Shown: one piece after another, positions 59,701-64,000 of the stretch
Layout: each line of letters starts with the position of its first letter
Numbering within the stretch: the first letter of the stretch is position 1
Source of the DNA: Primula veris
Taxonomy: Eukaryota > Streptophyta > Magnoliopsida > Ericales > Primulaceae
Length of the DNA stretch: 64,000 nucleotides
Assembly: GCA_963682055.1 (NCBI GenBank)
Contig: OY821741.1
Location: 875,501-939,500, forward strand
Direction of reading: 5' to 3'
Translations under genes and position numbers: made by a program
The notes under the pieces: model-generated
The model's input: only the letters and a program-made list of their open reading frames with translations
Told to the model about the DNA's origin: nothing
Databases searched by the model: none

Positions 59701-60385
59701 TATAAATATGTTGATAGAAATTATTAGAATGCTTACTAAGGCAAATAAATATGTTGATAGAAATTATAATTGCTTACTAATCCATGTAGGATTATTGGCA
59801 AAAAAATCTCTTTCCTTTGTTCCTTATATATAGTCATTTAACTTGTTATATGTTATAGTGGTCGAGACCGACTCCAATGTTATTCTTCGCCTTTCGAATG
59901 ATAAGAACAAACCTTGTGTTCTCTCAGATGTCAAGTATTTTGGCCTCAATTAACGACCAAAAACAGTCGTTGTTCAGTTGTTCTTGTAAAGAATTAACGG
60001 TTTTTTAACTGAACAAAATTAATTGGTGCAAATATTGGGCTTCGCGGAATCGTGCTTCGAGCTCTGTGTGAAATGACCTTGAAAGATCTGAACTCATCAT
60101 GTAAATGAAAGAAGAAGCATAGGGTACTAGAAATATCAAATAAGAGCGGATTAACGCAATTTCCGAATATTAGTTTTGCGAATCTGCAGATCATATTTTG
60201 ATACTCATCGCACTCGACGCATCTTCTTCATGGAAACAATTAGTATGTTACCATGCTACTACAAACATGACACAAATTGTTTATTTGGAGCACCTATTCT
60301 TATCATGCTATTTACTTATTTCGTTGTTGCTAGGTTGTGTAAATATTCGAATTAAAAAAAATACTATATAGAAAATCAGCCAGAA
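56727..60385. other. Intergenic DNA with a CACTA-type MITE
   Basis: Promoter region of copy C, then AT-rich DNA. A TA microsatellite lies at about 56923-56942 and the MITE at 57689-57881. A frame near 58855-58970 (SWCLDTVCNKYMML) faintly recalls the Copia protease-adjacent WxLDSGxSxHM block but is too weak to call. No gene is supported. Confidence 0.5.
57689..57881. mobile_element. CACTA-type MITE
   Basis: Begins CACAGCAAAATAATGTTTGA and ends TTTTTTTTGTAG, with the same TGTCACAA and ACCGTCACTAATCCCGTCGC interior as 20492-20687. The terminal CACTA is mutated to CACAG at the left. Confidence 0.75.
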
Positions 60386-60778
60386 TTAACGCGATTTTAC
60401 AGACTGGGAAGGTTCATCTGCTTGACAACTTCTGCAAGGCCCAAACGATCTATATATTTTTTTACCGAGAGACAGGTTTTTGCTCTCGCGATTTCTTGGC
60501 GTTTTGTTCTTATTCTCTTCGTTTCTTTTCTCGGCACCCTTGTCACAACCTTCACTACGATAATTTCCGTCTTTCCGGTTGACGTGGCATAGCCTTTTCG
60601 ATTTACTTCCATCGTATGGGACTGAACTGCTAAACTCGAATTCAGCGCTTTGTTCATTTATACGAGGCGAATTTACTTTATCGACCCCGAGCTTTGGACT
60701 CTGGTCGGTAACGCATACAAACTCCGCGAAAGAAAGTGAATCGCTGGAACACATTTCGATAATCACTTTATTTGCCAT
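60386..60778 (-). CDS. Small uncharacterised plant protein (130 aa)
   Basis: Single-exon frame starting MANKVIIEMCSSDSLSFAEF. Features are an N-terminal SLSFAEFVCVTDQSP block, an AEFEFSSSVP block and a hydrophilic Lys/Arg/Glu/Asn-rich second half (KRNEENKNKTPRNRESK), with cysteines near the end (GPCRSCQADEP). The SLSFAEFVC plus EFEF combination is one I associate with small plant proteins of unknown function; I cannot name the family. No signal peptide or membrane segment. A TATA box lies at a fitting distance upstream. Probably a real gene. Confidence 0.65.
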   Translation of the reverse strand: MANKVIIEMCSSDSLSFAEFVCVTDQSPKLGVDKVNSPRINEQSAEFEFSSSVPYDGSKSKRLCHVNRKDGNYRSEGCDKGAEKRNEENKNKTPRNRESKNLSLGKKIYRSFGPCRSCQADEPSQSVKSR

Positions 60779-60826
60779 TTTGAATTAAGGTTGGCATTAA
60801 TTAATCTTGGTGTTGAAACAACAAGG

Positions 60827-60836
60827 CCTTATATAT
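60827..60836 (-). promoter_or_regulatory. TATA box of the 60.4-kb gene
   Basis: CATATATAAGG read on the minus strand, about 50 bases before the ATG at 60778, in a context that fits a core promoter with a short leader. Confidence 0.5.
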
Positions 60837-62069
60837 GGAAAGGATTTTGTATGCAAGTAAATGAATTTTCTGTTCGTTGTTTTCGCTAGTTGAAATGGCC
60901 GGTTAATGAGACGATCGATACAATATATTGGAAAAATTGGACATGTGGAATTCCTTTTTAAATCTTGACTGGTTCTTTTTTATTATCTTTTTAAAGTAAC
61001 TGGGTGAAAATAATTTGTCTTTCTCATTAGGGTTTATTTGGTTTTCCAGTGGCCGTCCTAATATATATAGTTTTTGCGGAGGAAACAATGGTTGTAAAGC
61101 CGTAATCGGAGGCTTATTTGTTTGTTGCTTTCTATTATTTTCAGCTTTCAAGTAGATAAGTTGTTAATTTCATTATCAGTGATAAATATTATTTTGTGAC
61201 ATCTAAATTGTTACGGTGATCTACATGATTGAAACTATACTCGTGTGGACACAACGCTATTTCCGAAACGTACAGAAATATCCGAGTGCATAATTGCATA
61301 TACTCATGTCAATAGATTGCGAGAATAATATACAAACTACAAAGTGATAAATTGTTATAGACTATGGTTTAAAGTAAAACTGGAATGATATTCAAAATAG
61401 CGAATCAAATAAGTTTATATTTTCAACACTTCCCCTTCAATTTATTTAGTCACTCCGAGCACTTTTGTCGATCTTTTGAAATCTTCGTTCATGCGACAAT
61501 TAGACCAAACAAAGTTTAATAAACGAGACAAGATTGCAACCGCTACTCAAACTAATTAAGTTTTAGAAAGAGTGTTGGAATTTTAAACTTGGTTTGGTCT
61601 TAAAAGTCGATTTATAGTTAGTACAAACTCGTTTTGCGCCATCTAATGGGTCCTCAATGTTTCCCGATATTATTAATTACCCACCTATTTTACCAAATCG
61701 TTTTTCACAGCCCATCTGCTGATAAAATAACAAAAAAAACTTAAAAAGGGTTCGAAGAAATAGAGATAGTTGCATAATATAACTAATTTTGATGGAATTA
61801 TAGAACGATATATATGTACATATTATAATCCTTTAAAAGGAAAAAAGAAGCATATCAGTCGACATCAATGTTTTAAAAGACGCAAGACGAACTTTAGACG
61901 AAATTGCGCCTAATTTCGCTTAATTACGCCTAATCTGCCTTATACTGTCTAATCTCTTGGAATTTTAGGTTTTGCCTACCCCTAATGTGCACCTATACGT
62001 GTCTTTTATAACACTGATCAACATACATAGCTCATCGCATGTACAAAAAACCATAATCATTTACTAACA
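60837..62069. other. Intergenic DNA with one MITE-like unit
   Basis: Mostly AT-rich with no gene. At 61868-62015 lies a unit beginning AATGTTTTAAAAGACGCAAG and ending GTGTCTTTTATAACACTG, with GCCTAATTACGCCTAATC inside; it is a relative of those at 10239-10380 and 39915-40095. Confidence 0.6.
61868..62015. mobile_element. MITE-like unit, TTTTAAAAGACGC family
   Basis: The ends AATGTTTTAAAAGACGC and GTCTTTTATAACACT are imperfect inverses. The interior repeats TAATTxCGCxTAAT. Related copies at 10239-10380, 18645-18795 and 39915-40095 support a family. Confidence 0.6.
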
Positions 62070-62545
62070 AGTTCTCTAAGTTACTAAACATTACAAATTA
62101 ACCCACCGGTCCTCAAAACGTTCACTCACAGCCACAATTGCGGCAGCTCATTTAAGCTCCAACCATACTATATACCATACAATTAGCGGCACTAGATGAG
62201 AGAATAATTAATTAGCCAGTCCTCCAAGTTTCTAAAAATTAGACAAATGAGAAAAATGTATCAGGTTAGGTAATCTCGCAGAAAATAAAAAGAAAAACAG
62301 AAATTGAAAAGAATTGAAGAAATAGAGCTAATTGCATAAATTTCATAACTAGCGAACTAAAAAGGATATATATACAAAAACATCTCAGTCAACATACATG
62401 GCTCATTACCACTAACATTTAACTAATTAACTAACTAGTCCTCCTAGTTTCTAAACACTACAAATCACCCCCACCATAGCTCAAAACTTTCACTCACAGC
62501 CACACGCGCCTCATTCAAGTAAAACTCCAAATAGTACCATCAGAC
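62070..62545 (-). repeat. Two decayed copies of the ERF gene 3' end
   Basis: The sequence covering the ERF 3' flank and last codons (62700-62815) has two diverged relatives, at about 62073-62165 and 62443-62540. Each carries CTCCAAGTTTCTAAACATTACAAATCACCCC-type motifs (shown here only as a pattern) and then TCACTCACAGCCACA followed by CTCATT(C/T)AAG. On the minus strand the latter corresponds to the [14 protein letters not shown] region; copy 2 would read LNEARVAV. A shorter repeat of the flank is near 62580-62640. Confidence 0.7.
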
Positions 62546-62777
62546 CGACGTAACATGAAAAACTAATTAGCTAACAAGTTCTCCAAGGTTCTAAACATTA
62601 CAAATAAACCCACCATTTCTCTAAACATTACAAATAAGCCTACCATTCTGCCAACCATTGTACCATACCACTTACGTAACACGAGAAACTAATTAACTAA
62701 CCGGTCCTCCAAGTTTCAAAACCTTACAAATCACCCCACCGTTTCTCAAAACATTACAAATCACCCCCAAAATCCTC

Positions 62778-63251
62778 TCACAACCACACCGGCGGAGGCT
62801 CATTCAAGTCGATACCCAGTCCCCTCCTCCCACTACCCGATCCCCCCGCCTGCGCCTCACCTCCACCATTTCCCACATTCACAACCCCGCTCTGAAGAAA
62901 CTCAAGAAACCTTCCAGGAGGCGGCACCCAACACCTACTACGCTGATCCACCACAGCATTACCAACAACATTGTTACCAACATTGTTGTTGTAGTTAGCA
63001 TTAGCAACGGTGGTGAGGCGAAGGGAGGTAGAGGGAGGAGGAGGGAGGGGGAAGTTGGTCTTGGCCTTGGAGCCTCGTAACGACCTAGCAGCTGCGTCGT
63101 AGGCGTAGGCAGCATCCTCGGGGGTGTCGAATGTGCCTAACCAGACGCGGGTTTTCTTCCACGGGTCGCGTATCTCCGCTGCGTATCGGCCCCAAGGACG
63201 CTTACGGACTCCCCTATAGTGGGCCCCCTCACGGCTGCTGCTTGAAGCCAT
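62778..63251 (-). CDS. AP2/ERF transcription repressor with EAR motif, group VIII type (157 aa)
   Basis: Nuclear GCC-box-binding factor of the ERF family. Single exon, as is usual. The AP2/ERF domain spans residues 11-68 ([41 protein letters not shown]). The WLG element and the ERF-type Ala/Asp residues ([13 protein letters not shown]) are present, so it is ERF rather than DREB type. After it come a Pro run and an Asn-rich linker, then [10 protein letters not shown] and the C-terminal EAR motif DLNEPP (148-153), which recruits TOPLESS-type co-repressors. The short length with the AP2 domain right at the N-terminus is close to ERF12-type group VIII repressors. It has higher GC content than its surroundings. 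A TA microsatellite and a CACTA MITE sit in the promoter. Confidence 0.95.
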   Translation of the reverse strand: MASSSSREGAHYRGVRKRPWGRYAAEIRDPWKKTRVWLGTFDTPEDAAYAYDAAARSLRGSKAKTNFPLPPPPSTSLRLTTVANANYNNNVGNNVVGNAVVDQRSRCWVPPPGRFLEFLQSGVVNVGNGGGEAQAGGSGSGRRGLGIDLNEPPPVWL

Positions 63252-63341
63252 TGTAGCTATATATATATATATATGTATGTATAGAGTGAGAGTGAGAGTG
63301 AGGTAGGGTTAGGGGTATATATATATATAATATAAATAATA

Positions 63342-63502
63342 CACTACAAAATAATGTTTGATTTAGTGAGAATTAAAAGTTGTCACAAATCTGTTGCAAA
63401 TTGAGTAAACTGTCACAAAACCGTCACAAAAACCGTCGATGATAATAAACTCATAACAAAAAATACCGTCACTAATCTCGTTGGTATTTGATTTTTTTAG
63501 TG
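63342..63502. mobile_element. CACTA-type MITE, intact ends, in the ERF promoter
   Basis: 161 bp, begins CACTACAAAATAATG and ends TTTTTTTAGTG, with ATA directly repeated on both sides as a 3-bp target duplication. This is the textbook arrangement for CACTA elements. The interior has TGTCACAA and ACCGTCxxTAAT repeats shared with 20492-20687 and 57689-57881. It lies about 90 bp upstream of the ERF ATG. Confidence 0.85.
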
Positions 63503-64000
63503 ATATATAATATATATATATATATAAATAATATGTATATATGTGTGTTGGAGTAGTTAAAGTGGAATGTGGGGCCTACTAAGCTAAGTCTATCTCCCGT
63601 GATCTTCGGTTGTAATGGTTGTAATGGTTAGTGATATATATATATATTATGGTCATTTTTTTTTTTAACATTTTTGATCCATAGGAATTTAAATTTTAGG
63701 GTTGTTACTTTTTACTATAAATATAAGAAACGTCTGATGGTTTTATCACGATTTAGTCAACTTGTTACTAATCTTCCAACTTGTAACAAGTTCGTGATTG
63801 ATTTTTAATTTCTTTTTATTCTTGATTTTTATCCTTACAAAGTCTTTAGGATATGTTCAGCTATTTTCGAATTACTTTTGGGTTGGATTCATTTTTACAT
63901 TTAACATCATATACAATTTGAGTATAGCGTATTTTAGCCAATGTTTCCTTTGTCGATCGGAATATTTAAGTAAATTTTAAACCTATTTCGAATCTTCGGG
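63503..64000. other. Distal ERF upstream region
   Basis: Contains two TA microsatellites (about 63508-63530 and 63633-63648) and AT-rich DNA to the window end. No other feature recognised. Confidence 0.5.

Noticed and set aside
62879..63115. Pro/Leu-rich frame overlapping the ERF gene
   Set aside because: Alternate-frame shadow of the GC-rich ERF coding region.

Overview
The window is nuclear DNA of a flowering plant, very probably a eudicot. Genes are intron-rich with GT-AG borders, the intergenic DNA is AT-rich and full of short inverted-repeat transposons (MITEs), and every recognised product belongs to a land-plant family (U2AF65, TFB2, CASP-like, Raf-like MAPKKK, PPR, DRM1/ARP, RWP-RK, EAR-type ERF). 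The exact taxon cannot be fixed from sequence alone; I lean weakly towards an asterid. Exon chains were rebuilt by hand from splice consensus, reading frame and family conservation. Those of U2AF65 (18 exons, 525 aa), TFB2 (15 exons, 451 aa), the kinase (3 exons, 478 aa), DRM1 (3 exons, 110 aa) and the CASP-like gene (3 exons, 164 aa) all close in frame.

Layout. 0.5-9.8 kb: splicing factor U2AF large subunit, minus strand, with several MITEs in its introns. 11.3-17.6 kb: TFIIH subunit TFB2, minus strand, with one GC-AG intron and a decayed minisatellite in intron 1. 17.6-28.3 kb: repeat-rich and gene-poor, with two pairs of segmental duplications, a CDKA gene fragment and one plausible small membrane-protein gene (21.4 kb). 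29.3-31.1 kb: CASP-like membrane protein. 31.2-36.5 kb: AT-rich DNA and MITEs. 36.6-39.4 kb: Raf-like kinase with an odd substitution in subdomain IX. 40.2-42.3 kb: PPR protein that has lost its E+/DYW end. 42.6-43.1 kb: broken, internally inverted copy of the kinase gene. 43.8-44.8 kb: frameshifted xylanase-type carbohydrate-binding remnant. 46.3-47.8 kb: dormancy/auxin-repressed protein DRM1. 51.0-56.7 kb: tandemly duplicated locus encoding small B3-like proteins, with an RWP-RK exon pair lying where it could be spliced to the same first exon. 60.4 kb: small unknown protein. 62.8-63.3 kb: single-exon EAR-repressor ERF, with decayed copies of its own 3' end downstream and a clean CACTA-type MITE upstream.

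The genes do not form one pathway. U2AF65 and TFB2 are housekeeping genes for splicing and for transcription/repair; the others are regulatory or accessory. The observations most worth following are the B3/RWP-RK locus with phase-compatible alternative 3' exons, the PPR gene whose DYW domain has decayed next to a rearranged kinase duplicate, and a CDKA fragment that travels with a MITE. No CRISPR arrays, operons, rRNA or intact tRNA genes were seen.
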